A stretch of 64,000 nt of DNA, taken from contig NZ_CP062006.1 in assembly GCF_017487345.1 (NCBI RefSeq), forward strand, positions 2,176,001 to 2,240,000, in the 5' to 3' direction. The position numbers and the translations under genes are program-made. The notes under the pieces were generated by a model. The model ran no database searches, was not told the origin of the DNA, and saw only the letters and a list, made by a program, of their open reading frames with translations. This DNA comes from Brevundimonas pondensis. GTDB lineage: Bacteria > Pseudomonadota > Alphaproteobacteria > Caulobacterales > Caulobacteraceae. Shown one piece after another: positions 17,672 to 25,687 of this stretch (within the stretch, counting starts at the first letter, position 1; every line of letters begins with the position of its first letter).

Positions 17672-19306
17672 CTAGCCTTCGCGTTCAAGCCAGCCGCGAT
17701 AGCGCACCAGCCGCCCGACCAGCGGTGCAGAGATTTCGACGTCGAAGGCGAACCGGCCTTCGGCGTCGATCTGTTCATGGGTCACGGTTCCGGGCATCAG
17801 GAAGCGCGGCAGGGGCAGCGCCCCCATTCGCCAGCGCTCGACATCATAGTGCAGCCAACCGTCTCTGACCGTCAGGATCAGGTCGAATGACAGAGGCCCG
17901 AACCGCTCGGTGACGCGTCCGCCCTCTCTTGCATTGGACAAAATGCTGAGGAAGCGATGGCGGCCGAAGCGCCGCCGCCAGACGGATCGCTGGCCGTCGG
18001 CCTGGATCTCGACCTCGACTGCCGTCCCCCCTGCTGTCGGAAACCCCACGACGCGCGCGACCAGCGCCGCCATCGGACCCGCCGCCCCGTCAATTCGCGC
18101 ACGCCCCCTCCAGACGCTGACGCCCACGGCCTCGTGCAGGTCGCGGATTGGCGCAGGCAAGACGTCGAAGGCGGAACCGATGGCGCGCGGGAACAGCGCG
18201 ACGGGCTCGACCGTCATGGTGGTTTCAATGCCGACTACCGCCAACTCGTCCTCGATCTCGGTCAGAACCAATTCTCCTGTACACGCGCGAGCGCCCGGTG
18301 CGATGCCGCCCGCCGCGATCCGCTTGATCGTCGCCAGCGCCGGCAGTCCCGGCGTACAGGGGCCGACGCCGGGCGGCGCGATCAGGACCCAGACGGCGCG
18401 CTTCGCCCGGCCGTCCGCATCCACGCCCGTCGCCTCGACCCGCATGGCGCCGCGATCATCGCCCCAACGGACGCCCATCCCCGACAGGCGACTCAGAAGG
18501 GCCGAGTGCGGATGAGCATCCAGCCCCGTCGCCGCCACCAGCCGCGCCGTCGCCCACGCCGCCCAGTGCAACGGCGCGGGCTGAATTCCCGCAATGAAGA
18601 CGGCCCCGGACGTCGGCGCGAAGCGGGCGACCATCAGGTCCAGGTCCGGCGTTTCGCTCAGAGACACGGGACGACGCCCGGCGGCGCCAAAATCGCGATG
18701 CACGACCCGACCCCAGCCCGGTTGTTCGCGCCAGCCGCCGTCCTCAAACACCCTGACCGGCCGTCCGAACCAATGCAGCACCGCGGCCACGACCGATGGA
18801 CCACGCGGCGCCCGCGCACCCGGCGAAATGGCGGCCTCGACCTGGTCGATGCGCGTCCAACCCGCCGTCATCGCATCCAGCACCGCGTGCGATAGGGCGG
18901 GTGTAGAACTGGCGCCGGTCAGGGCCACCACGCCCGCGCCCCTGGCCGCGGCGTCCAGAGCGTTGAAACAGGACACAAAATCCCGCGCATCAGCCAGATC
19001 GACATAGTGCAGGCCCGCCGCAACGGCCGCGCGGGCCACGACCGGCTCTGCGCCCTGAAATGGCCCGGCGGCGTCCACGACAAGCTCGGCGCCGGCGGCC
19101 TTGAGCATGTGCGGCGTCACCTGCGCCACATCCAGGGACAGGCTGTCGATCCGCGCCTGCGGCCATGCGGCGCGCAGGTGAACCGCCAGAGCCTCGGCGC
19201 GCGGACGGCTGCGTCCCGCCAGGATCAGATCGAAACCGGACCGCGCCAGCCCCTCGGCCAGCCGCGATCCAAACACCCCGGCCGCGCCGATCAACAGGAT
19301 GCGCAT
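17672..19306 (-). CDS. saccharopine dehydrogenase-like / DUF4166 fusion protein
   Basis: 544 residues. The N-terminus MRILLIGAAGVFGSRLAEGL is a Rossmann nucleotide-binding motif. It is followed by VDAAGPFQGAEP and LHYVDLADARDF, as in the saccharopine dehydrogenase NAD(P) domain family. From about residue 370 the sequence matches the pattern of DUF4166 (LPAPIRDLHE, WRRRFGRHRF, LHYDVERWRMGALPLPRFL). The natural substrate is unknown; true lysine-pathway saccharopine dehydrogenases lack this C-terminal domain. Its ATG overlaps the stop of the DCC-family gene by the ATGA arrangement, so the two are coupled. It converges on ychF with only 22 bases between. Confidence 0.87.
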   Translation of the reverse strand: MRILLIGAAGVFGSRLAEGLARSGFDLILAGRSRPRAEALAVHLRAAWPQARIDSLSLDVAQVTPHMLKAAGAELVVDAAGPFQGAEPVVARAAVAAGLHYVDLADARDFVSCFNALDAAARGAGVVALTGASSTPALSHAVLDAMTAGWTRIDQVEAAISPGARAPRGPSVVAAVLHWFGRPVRVFEDGGWREQPGWGRVVHRDFGAAGRRPVSLSETPDLDLMVARFAPTSGAVFIAGIQPAPLHWAAWATARLVAATGLDAHPHSALLSRLSGMGVRWGDDRGAMRVEATGVDADGRAKRAVWVLIAPPGVGPCTPGLPALATIKRIAAGGIAPGARACTGELVLTEIEDELAVVGIETTMTVEPVALFPRAIGSAFDVLPAPIRDLHEAVGVSVWRGRARIDGAAGPMAALVARVVGFPTAGGTAVEVEIQADGQRSVWRRRFGRHRFLSILSNAREGGRVTERFGPLSFDLILTVRDGWLHYDVERWRMGALPLPRFLMPGTVTHEQIDAEGRFAFDVEISAPLVGRLVRYRGWLEREG

Positions 19307-19737
19307 CAGGTGATGAACCGGCTGGCCTGCGCCGGATCAGGGATCATGCAGACGTCGCTGCGGCCAAAGATGCGATAACGATTGCGCGCGATCTGGTCAT
19401 AGACGGCGTCTCGCAGCGGGCGCGGCGTCGCCTGCAACCCGCGCATCAGCAACCGCGCAGGCCCCAGGACCGACAGGACCGTCAGGGCCGCATCGGACTT
19501 GAACCAGACCCGGCCGCCCCAGACGACGGCGTTGGTCTGTGGCTCCTCCACTGAAATTCCCAACCTTGCGGCCAGAGCCCGACCAGCTTCGCTCTGGATC
19601 GCGACAAAACGGAAGCGCGCCTCGCGGTCGCGTTTCAGCACGAACCGGACCCATCGCGAACAGAAGACACAGACCCCGTCGAACAGGATCAGACCATCGG
19701 CTTCGCCGTTCGCCGGGCGCGACGACCAGTCGGACAT
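19306..19737 (-). CDS. DCC-family thiol-disulfide oxidoreductase-like protein (DUF393)
   Basis: 143 residues from ATG 19737; a longer frame to 19800 adds a basic stretch unlike the family. The hallmark DGVCVFCSRWVRFVL places C23 and C26 in the CxxC position of the DCC family, whose members look thioredoxin-like. No signal peptide is seen, so it is cytoplasmic. ATGA overlap with the saccharopine dehydrogenase-like gene implies joint production. DUF393 and such dehydrogenases do occur together in other genomes as I recall, but a shared pathway is not established. Confidence 0.88.
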   Translation of the reverse strand: MSDWSSRPANGEADGLILFDGVCVFCSRWVRFVLKRDREARFRFVAIQSEAGRALAARLGISVEEPQTNAVVWGGRVWFKSDAALTVLSVLGPARLLMRGLQATPRPLRDAVYDQIARNRYRIFGRSDVCMIPDPAQASRFIT

Positions 19738-19884
19738 GGGTTGCCGCCCTCGCTGAGGTTCTAAGAAGCGCCGCCGTCCAGGGTTGCGCCCCATCTGCAA
19801 TCCCCGTCGCTATAGCAACGTCATCGTCTCGACCACACAGCACAAACACTGGCCGGGGGACCAATCGTCGCTGGCTCTCGTGCA

Positions 19885-20355
19885 TCAGTCCGCCAGGGTT
19901 GTGCAACGGATCAGGCGGACTGCCTGGTCGCCGCGGTCCAGCCAGGTGAGGACCAGGGTCTGCTTCGTGGCTATCATCCGCAGCCGCTCATAGCGCGCCT
20001 CGCCCTCGGATTCGCACTTCAACGCCGCTTCATAGCCCGTGCTGATCTCGGTGATGCGCTGAATCTCGCAGCGATTCTCATAGCCGCGCAGTTCGGTGGT
20101 GGTGATCTCGATCGGCACGCGGTCGCCGCGCGGGTTGAAACACCAGTCGGCCTCAGCCGCCCAGCGCCCGACGAAGCTGACCGGCCCCGCCCCAGAAAGC
20201 ATGGTTTCCGCGCCGGGCGGCGGCTTTGCGGGCGGAGCCGCAGCCGCCGGTCCCTGAATGGGCTGCGCCGGCTCCGTTGGAGGATTGACCCCGCCGTCTC
20301 GATCACAGGCCACGAGCGCGATGGCGGCGGTACAGGCTGCGACAAGACATCTCAT
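19885..20355 (-). CDS. small lipoprotein of unknown function
   Basis: 156 residues if started at ATG 20355; an ATG at 20376 would add seven. The lipobox ALVAC follows a hydrophobic stretch. The mature part has a Pro/Ala-rich linker, then a compact domain with VGRWAAEADWCFNPRGDRVPIEI and RCEIQRITEIS, a beta-rich pattern reminiscent of small lipocalin-like periplasmic proteins. There are four cysteines in the mature domain, perhaps two disulfides. It is divergent from the haem-type receptor, with about 115 bases and the Fur-like box between, so it may respond to iron as well. Not a family I know. Confidence 0.75.
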   Translation of the reverse strand: MRCLVAACTAAIALVACDRDGGVNPPTEPAQPIQGPAAAAPPAKPPPGAETMLSGAGPVSFVGRWAAEADWCFNPRGDRVPIEITTTELRGYENRCEIQRITEISTGYEAALKCESEGEARYERLRMIATKQTLVLTWLDRGDQAVRLIRCTTLAD

Positions 20356-20418
20356 GACGGCGGAAACGCCCGCCATTGCAGCTCGGTTTCACGACGCCGC
20401 CTCAAATGCGGTTGATTC

Positions 20419-20433
20419 TGATAATCATTCGCA
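20419..20433. promoter_or_regulatory. Fur-like operator
   Basis: TGATAATCATTCGCA matches the 7-1-7 Fur pattern TGATAATnATTATCA at all but three symmetrical positions. It lies 37 bases before the haem-type receptor start and in the divergent region with the lipoprotein gene. In alphaproteobacteria the reader could be Fur or Irr. Confidence 0.6.
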
Positions 20434-20469
20434 GTAATTGCGCAGCCCTCTCCAACCGGGGCCGTAACC

Positions 20470-22695
20470 ATGCGCTCGTTTCTGATGTTCTCCGCCGGGC
20501 TGACCGCCCTTTCGGCCGCCGCCTTCCCCGCATGGGCCGAGGAGGTCGCCGATCTGGAGCAGGCCGTTCCCGTCGCCCCGATCACCGTGGTCGGCACCCG
20601 CACCCAGCGCCGCGTGGACGATGTCCCGGCCAGCGTCAGCGTCATCACCGCCGACACCATCGAGAACAACCTCGTCACCGACATCAAGGACCTGATCCGG
20701 TTCGAGCCGGGCGTCAGCGTCCCGACCAGCCCCGCCCGCTTCTCGGCCGCCCTGTCCGGCGCGGGCCGCGACGGCAACTCGGGCTTCACCATTCGTGGCA
20801 TGGGCGGCAACCGGGTCCTGATCATTCAGGACGGCGTGCGCGTCCCCGACGGCTTCGCCTTCGGCGCCCAGAGCGTCGGTCGTGGCGGTTACAACGATCT
20901 GGACCTGATCAAGTCCGTCGAGATCCTGCGCGGCCCGGCCTCGGCCCTCTATGGCTCGGACGGGATCGCCGGGGCGGTCAGCTTCACCTCCAAGGACCCG
21001 GCCGACTTCATCGCGCGCGGCGAGAGCTTCGGCGCGCGGGGCCGTATCGGCTACAACTCGTCAGACGACAGCTGGACCGAGGGTCTGGCGCTGGCAGGCC
21101 GCACTGGTTCGCTGTCCGGTCTGCTGGCCTATACCCGCCGCGACGCTCATGAGACCGAGAACATGGCCGAGACCGGCGGCACGGGTTCGGCCCGCACCCA
21201 GCCGAACCCGCAGGCGTTCGCTTCGAACGCCATCCTGGGCAAGCTGGTCTGGGACGCCAACGCCAACCACTCGGTCCGCCTGACCTACGACCACTTCGAT
21301 CAGGAGATGGATGGCGAGGCGCTGAGCAGCTACTCGGCCAGCGTCATCGGTCTGACCGCCCACGACGAGACCCAGCGCGACCGTGTCAGCCTGGATTGGC
21401 GTTTCAACGACGTCTTCGGCCTGGATGATGGATCGATCTCCGCCTACTGGCAGGACGCCACGACGCGTCAGTTCACCTATGAGGACCGCACGCCCGCCGT
21501 GGATCGCACGCGCGACGTGACCTTCGACAACAACGTCTGGGGTCTGGCGGCACAGGGATCGAAAACCTTTGGCGGCCCGTCGGTGAAGCACCGCGTCACC
21601 ATCGGCGGCGACTGGTCGCGCACCAGCCAGGAAGGCATCCGCGGCGGCACCGTGCCCCCGATGGGCGAGGTCTTCCCCGTCCGCCCCTTCCCCAAGACCG
21701 AGTATGATCTGGCCGGCCTCTTCGTTCAGGACGAGATCGAACTGATGGGCGGCCGCCTCAGCATCATCCCGGCCCTGCGCTACGACTGGTACGAGCTGAC
21801 GCCCAAGCCCGACGCCCTCTACCCGGTCACCGCCGAGGGGCAGAGCGACAGCCACCTGTCGCCCAAGGTCGGCGTCATCTTCTGGGCCGACGACCACTTC
21901 GGCGTCTTCGCCAACTACGCCCAGGGCTTCAAGGCGCCCTCGCCGATGCAGGTGAACAACTTCTTCGACAACCCGCTGTTCGGCTACGAATCCATCCCCA
22001 ACCCCGACCTGACGCCGGAAACCAGCGAGAGCATCGAGGGCGGCTTCCGCTTCCGCAACCTCGACGCCTTCGGTGGGAACCTGTCGCTATCGACCACGGC
22101 CTTCCACACCGACTACGACGACTTCATCAATCAGATCGTGGTGCGGGGAACGGGCGTGCCCGGCTCCGATCCGCTGATTTATCAGTACGTCAACCTCAGC
22201 AAGGTGAAGATCTGGGGCCTGGAAGCGCGCGGCGACATTCGTTGGGACAACGGCGTCTCGACCATCGTCGCCGCCTCCTTCGCTGACGGCGAGCAGGAGA
22301 CGGACGGCGAGCGCGGCGCCCTGACCAGCATCGATCCGATCAAGGTCGTCGCGGGCCTGAACTACGCCGCCCCCTCGGGCGTCTGGGGCGGCGGCGCCAC
22401 CGTCACCTGGTCGGACGACAAGTCCAACCACGACTGCGGCGGCGGCCTGTGCTGGCCGGGCGAAGCCTTCGCCATCCTGGACCTGACCGCCTTCTGGAAC
22501 GTGACCGAGAAGGCCACCCTGCGCGCCGGCGTCTTCAACGTCTTCGACGAGAAATACGCCTGGTGGAGCGACGTGCGCGGCCTGTCGATGCGCGCCAATC
22601 CCGCCGACATCGGCAATCCCTTGCCCCCAGCCAGCCTGGACGCCTTCACCCAGCCTGGACGCAACTTCGGCGTCTCGCTGAACGTCCGCTACTGA
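20470..22695 (+). CDS. TonB-dependent haem/haemoprotein receptor
   Basis: 741 residues with a signal peptide ending PAWAE. The TonB box is APITVVGTRTQ. The plug has FTIRGMGGNRVLIIQDGVRV and ILRGPASALYGSDGIAGAVS. The barrel carries FKAP at about 478 and NPDL about 30 residues later: the FRAP and NPNL boxes that mark haem receptors of the HemR/HmuR type. The histidine usually found between them is not obvious here. The Fur-like box upstream and a DUF6607 partner directly downstream support haem uptake. The C-terminus ends LNVRY. Confidence 0.92.
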   Translation: MRSFLMFSAGLTALSAAAFPAWAEEVADLEQAVPVAPITVVGTRTQRRVDDVPASVSVITADTIENNLVTDIKDLIRFEPGVSVPTSPARFSAALSGAGRDGNSGFTIRGMGGNRVLIIQDGVRVPDGFAFGAQSVGRGGYNDLDLIKSVEILRGPASALYGSDGIAGAVSFTSKDPADFIARGESFGARGRIGYNSSDDSWTEGLALAGRTGSLSGLLAYTRRDAHETENMAETGGTGSARTQPNPQAFASNAILGKLVWDANANHSVRLTYDHFDQEMDGEALSSYSASVIGLTAHDETQRDRVSLDWRFNDVFGLDDGSISAYWQDATTRQFTYEDRTPAVDRTRDVTFDNNVWGLAAQGSKTFGGPSVKHRVTIGGDWSRTSQEGIRGGTVPPMGEVFPVRPFPKTEYDLAGLFVQDEIELMGGRLSIIPALRYDWYELTPKPDALYPVTAEGQSDSHLSPKVGVIFWADDHFGVFANYAQGFKAPSPMQVNNFFDNPLFGYESIPNPDLTPETSESIEGGFRFRNLDAFGGNLSLSTTAFHTDYDDFINQIVVRGTGVPGSDPLIYQYVNLSKVKIWGLEARGDIRWDNGVSTIVAASFADGEQETDGERGALTSIDPIKVVAGLNYAAPSGVWGGGATVTWSDDKSNHDCGGGLCWPGEAFAILDLTAFWNVTEKATLRAGVFNVFDEKYAWWSDVRGLSMRANPADIGNPLPPASLDAFTQPGRNFGVSLNVRY

Positions 22696-22738
22696 CCGAC
22701 GAAGCTCGATGACAAAAATACCAACCAAGGAACGCCCC

Positions 22739-23710
22739 ATGCGCGCCATCCTCATCGCCGCCGCCCTGCTGACCGGAGCCGCGCCGGCGGCGACCGCCCT
22801 GGCTCAGGCTCCCGCTCAGGGCGCCACCACCCCCGCCAGCCCGTTCGAGCGCGACCGCCAGTCGATCCTCGCCCAGGCTGGCCAGTACCGCGTCCACTTC
22901 GACATGCGCGAGAACGTCAGCTTCAACGTCGACTACGACCCGATGGAGGGCAAGCTGTCGGGCGGCAGCGAGATCGTGCGCGTTGTCTATGACAAGGGCG
23001 ACCGCATCAGCCTGCAACACATCCTGGTCATGGAGCACGACGGTCAGGCCATCGTGATCAAGCACTGGCGTCAGGACTGGGTCTATCAGCCGGAAACGGT
23101 CGTCGCCTACGCCGGTCCGAACCACTGGGCCCTGACGCCGGTGTCGGCCGATCAACGCGCCGGCGCCTGGTCGCAGACGGTGTGGCAGACGGACGATTCC
23201 CCCCGCTACGGCGGCGTCGGGCGCTGGACCTACGTCAACGGCCTCAGCGTCTGGACCTCCGATCCGACCTGGCGCCCGCTGGCGCGTCGCGATGCGGTGC
23301 TGAACCCTGTTTATGACCGCTATCTGGGGACCAACCGCCACGCCCTGACGCCGACCGGCTGGGTCCATATCCAGGACAATATGAAGATGAACGGCCGGGC
23401 CGGCGGCGAGCCCGTCGCCATCGTTCAGGAAGACGTGGTCAACACCTACGACCGCTCGACCAGCTACTCGCCCAAGGCCGGCGACGACTACTGGGCGGCG
23501 ACGCAGGACTACTGGGCCGCCGTTCGCGACGCCTGGGACGCCGCCATCGCCCGCGACAACGGCGTCTATGTCGAGGAAGAGGCCCAGACCGGCGTCGTCA
23601 CCGGCCCGCCGCTGATGGATCTGGCCCAGAAGATCCAGAACGGCGAGATCACGACCGAGGCCGCCATCGTCCAGGCTCGCGCCACCATCGACGCCGCCAC
23701 GAAACGCTGA
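22739..23710 (+). CDS. DUF6607 family exported protein
   Basis: 323 residues from ATG 22739, preceded by AAGGA at seven bases; the ATG at 22709 adds a basic stretch before the signal peptide. The signal peptide ends TALAQA. The body is rich in Trp and Tyr with HWRQDWVYQPETVVAYAG, then GRWTYVNGLSVWTSDP and HIQDNMKMNG. These landmarks fit DUF6607, which I recall as regularly encoded beside TonB haem receptors. It lies about 40 bases after such a receptor and ends in a terminator, so the two form a unit. A periplasmic haem-handling role is an inference from context. Confidence 0.85.
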   Translation: MRAILIAAALLTGAAPAATALAQAPAQGATTPASPFERDRQSILAQAGQYRVHFDMRENVSFNVDYDPMEGKLSGGSEIVRVVYDKGDRISLQHILVMEHDGQAIVIKHWRQDWVYQPETVVAYAGPNHWALTPVSADQRAGAWSQTVWQTDDSPRYGGVGRWTYVNGLSVWTSDPTWRPLARRDAVLNPVYDRYLGTNRHALTPTGWVHIQDNMKMNGRAGGEPVAIVQEDVVNTYDRSTSYSPKAGDDYWAATQDYWAAVRDAWDAAIARDNGVYVEEEAQTGVVTGPPLMDLAQKIQNGEITTEAAIVQARATIDAATKR

Positions 23711-23736
23711 GGTCGCCCGCCCCGGCGAGCACCAAC

Positions 23737-23774
23737 AAAAGGCCTTCCGCCCGGCAAGGGTCGGAGGGCCTTTT
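23737..23774 (+). terminator. Rho-independent terminator
   Basis: Stem AAAAGGCCTTCCG/CGGAGGGCCTTTT, with one G-U pair, ends in TTTT and lies 27 bases after the DUF6607 stop. It can work in both directions and faces the convergent small membrane protein gene. Confidence 0.8.
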
Positions 23775-23805
23775 CACTTACGATCACGCGGCCACGCCAA
23801 CACCC

Positions 23806-23967
23806 TCAGACGGTGTCGGTGAAACCCACGACTAGTCCGTCGATAACGCCGGCAGCGAACTCACCCAGAATCCGAACCCCAACCATCACCGCGATGATCC
23901 CAAGCGCGGTGCGGAAGGGTTTCTGCTTGGCTTGATCCGTCAGTTCCTGCAGCCGTCGGCGCAACAT
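23806..23967 (-). CDS. 53-residue membrane protein coupled to an M28 peptidase
   Basis: Starts at ATG 23967, whose A is the last base of the peptidase stop (TAATG junction); a longer frame to 24036 would lie inside the peptidase gene. The product begins MLRRRLQELTDQAKQKP, a basic amphipathic stretch. It then has a hydrophobic segment (TALGIIAVMVGVRILGEFAA and GVIDGLVVGF) that could cross the membrane once or form a hairpin. Overlap with the upstream stop strongly suggests re-initiation by terminating ribosomes. Function unknown. Confidence 0.65.
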   Translation of the reverse strand: MLRRRLQELTDQAKQKPFRTALGIIAVMVGVRILGEFAAGVIDGLVVGFTDTV

Positions 23968-25577
23968 TACTTGCGCGCGGCGTCGCTGGTGGCGCGGACC
24001 TGGCCGAACTCGGAGGTCGGCTTCCAGGTCGGCCATTCGTCGCTATTGGCCAGTTGCAGCCCCAGGCGATACAGCAGGGTCAGGTTCTCGACCGCCGAGC
24101 GCAGGTCCCAGTCCGCCGACCATTCGTCGCTGGGCTTGTGATAGTCGGCGCCGAACTTGGCCTTCCATGCCGCCAGACCGGCTTCACGCCCACCCTCGAC
24201 CCAGTCCACGCCGTGCCAAGGCATCAGGGCCGGCACGCCCGCGCGGGCGAAGGGGAAGTGGTCGGAGCGATAGTAGAAGCCTTGCTCCGGCTGGCCGTCG
24301 TCGGAGACATAGCGGCCTTCCTTCTCGGCCAGGGCCTGAAGGTCGTCTTCCAGGCTGTTCTGACCCTTGCCGAAGATCGGCACGTCTTTCGTCGGCCCTG
24401 ACAGCGGCAGCATGTCGATGTTGATGTCGGCCACCGTCGTTTCCAGCGGATAGACAGGATCGGCGGCATAGGCGTAGGCGCCCAGCAGACCCATTTCCTC
24501 GGCCGCCATATGGGCGAAGACGATGGTGCGGTCCGGCGCAGGCGCGGCCTTCAGCTGACGCGCCATCTCCAGCACGCCGATGGTCCCGGAAGCGTTGTCC
24601 CAGGCGCCGTTGAACACCTTGTCATTGCCGGCCGCGTGTTCATTGACGCCGACATGATCCCAGTGGGCCGAATAGATGATGGTCTCGTTGGGACGCTTCG
24701 TGCCCGGAATCCTGGCCAGCAGGTTGTGGGTGCGCAGGGTGTCGGTGGCTTCCGCCGTCGCGACCGACAGGGTCACGCCCGGCAGCACGAAGGCGCGGAA
24801 GTCGCCGGTGGCCACACGCGACATCAGTTCGGCCATGTCGAGCCCCAGGGCCTTGGCCGTGTCCGTGTTGATCGCGCCCGAGAACTCCAGATCAGCCGCG
24901 CCCGGCGTCAAGGTGCGGGTGCGGGCGTTGCCCTGCGCCATCCGGGTCCAGCCGGCGTCGGCTGCGCCCACCCTGGCCACTGTGATGACGCCCAGCGCGC
25001 CCCGGCGCTTGGCCTCGTCCGCCTTGTAGGCGCCGGATTGGTAGTTGGTGGCGTAGGGGCCGTTGAACAGGTCGCCGTCCGGCTCTCCGCCAACCACCAG
25101 GACGATCTTGCCCGCCACGTCGAGGCCGCCGTAGTCATCCCAGCCGCGCTCCGGCGCGTGGATGCCGTAGCCGGCGAAGACCACGCCCGCATTGGTGATC
25201 GACGCCTGACCGTCGTTGCTGACCGCCCGCAGGGTGATGTCGGTTCCCGGCGTCAGGGCGTGGACCTGACCGTCAGGGCCGGTCCAGCTGGCCCGGGCAG
25301 CGTCCGCGACAGGGGTGTAGCGCTTCAGGTCGATGACCTGCAGCCACTGGCCGTTCGGGCCGCCGGGCTGCATGCCCATGGCTTCGTACTGGGCCTGCAG
25401 CCAGTCCAGGGTCTTCTTCTCGCCATCCGTGCCGGGATAGCGGCCCTGGAAGTCGTCGGCGCTGATGGTGCGGATCTCGTCCGACAGGCGCTGAGCCGAA
25501 AAGTCCTGAGCCGCCGCCGAACCCGCGACGAGCAGAAGAGCGGTGGCGGCGACGCCGCTGATGAACCGACGATGCAT
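23967..25577 (-). CDS. M28 family metallopeptidase, exported
   Basis: 536 residues from ATG 25577 with GGGAG seven bases upstream. The signal peptide ends SAAAQ. M28 peptidases are two-zinc aminopeptidases. The ligand set is visible: SAHWDHVG (first His), NGAWDNASGT (bridging Asp), MAAEEMGLLG (Glu pair), INIDMLPL (Asp) and DYHKPSDEW (last His). A PA domain-like insert carries VFAGYGIHAPERGW. It is the downstream copy of a tandem pair that clearly share architecture. Likely a periplasmic peptidase that feeds amino acids to the cell. The last base of its stop starts the 53-residue membrane protein. Confidence 0.93.
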   Translation of the reverse strand: MHRRFISGVAATALLLVAGSAAAQDFSAQRLSDEIRTISADDFQGRYPGTDGEKKTLDWLQAQYEAMGMQPGGPNGQWLQVIDLKRYTPVADAARASWTGPDGQVHALTPGTDITLRAVSNDGQASITNAGVVFAGYGIHAPERGWDDYGGLDVAGKIVLVVGGEPDGDLFNGPYATNYQSGAYKADEAKRRGALGVITVARVGAADAGWTRMAQGNARTRTLTPGAADLEFSGAINTDTAKALGLDMAELMSRVATGDFRAFVLPGVTLSVATAEATDTLRTHNLLARIPGTKRPNETIIYSAHWDHVGVNEHAAGNDKVFNGAWDNASGTIGVLEMARQLKAAPAPDRTIVFAHMAAEEMGLLGAYAYAADPVYPLETTVADINIDMLPLSGPTKDVPIFGKGQNSLEDDLQALAEKEGRYVSDDGQPEQGFYYRSDHFPFARAGVPALMPWHGVDWVEGGREAGLAAWKAKFGADYHKPSDEWSADWDLRSAVENLTLLYRLGLQLANSDEWPTWKPTSEFGQVRATSDAARK

Positions 25578-25687
25578 GGAAACTCCCTCGCCCTCCCCAC
25601 GGGGCTTCACGCAAAGTAATAGGGCGACCTCGCAGGAGGCCGCCCCTTACATTTTTGTCATCTTCCGCAATGCGGGATCAGACCAGC

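Noticed and set aside
25622..25655. Hairpin GGGCGACCTC/GAGGCCGCCC between the M28 genes
   Set aside because: The T-run is on the plus strand while the genes are on the minus strand; probably incidental.
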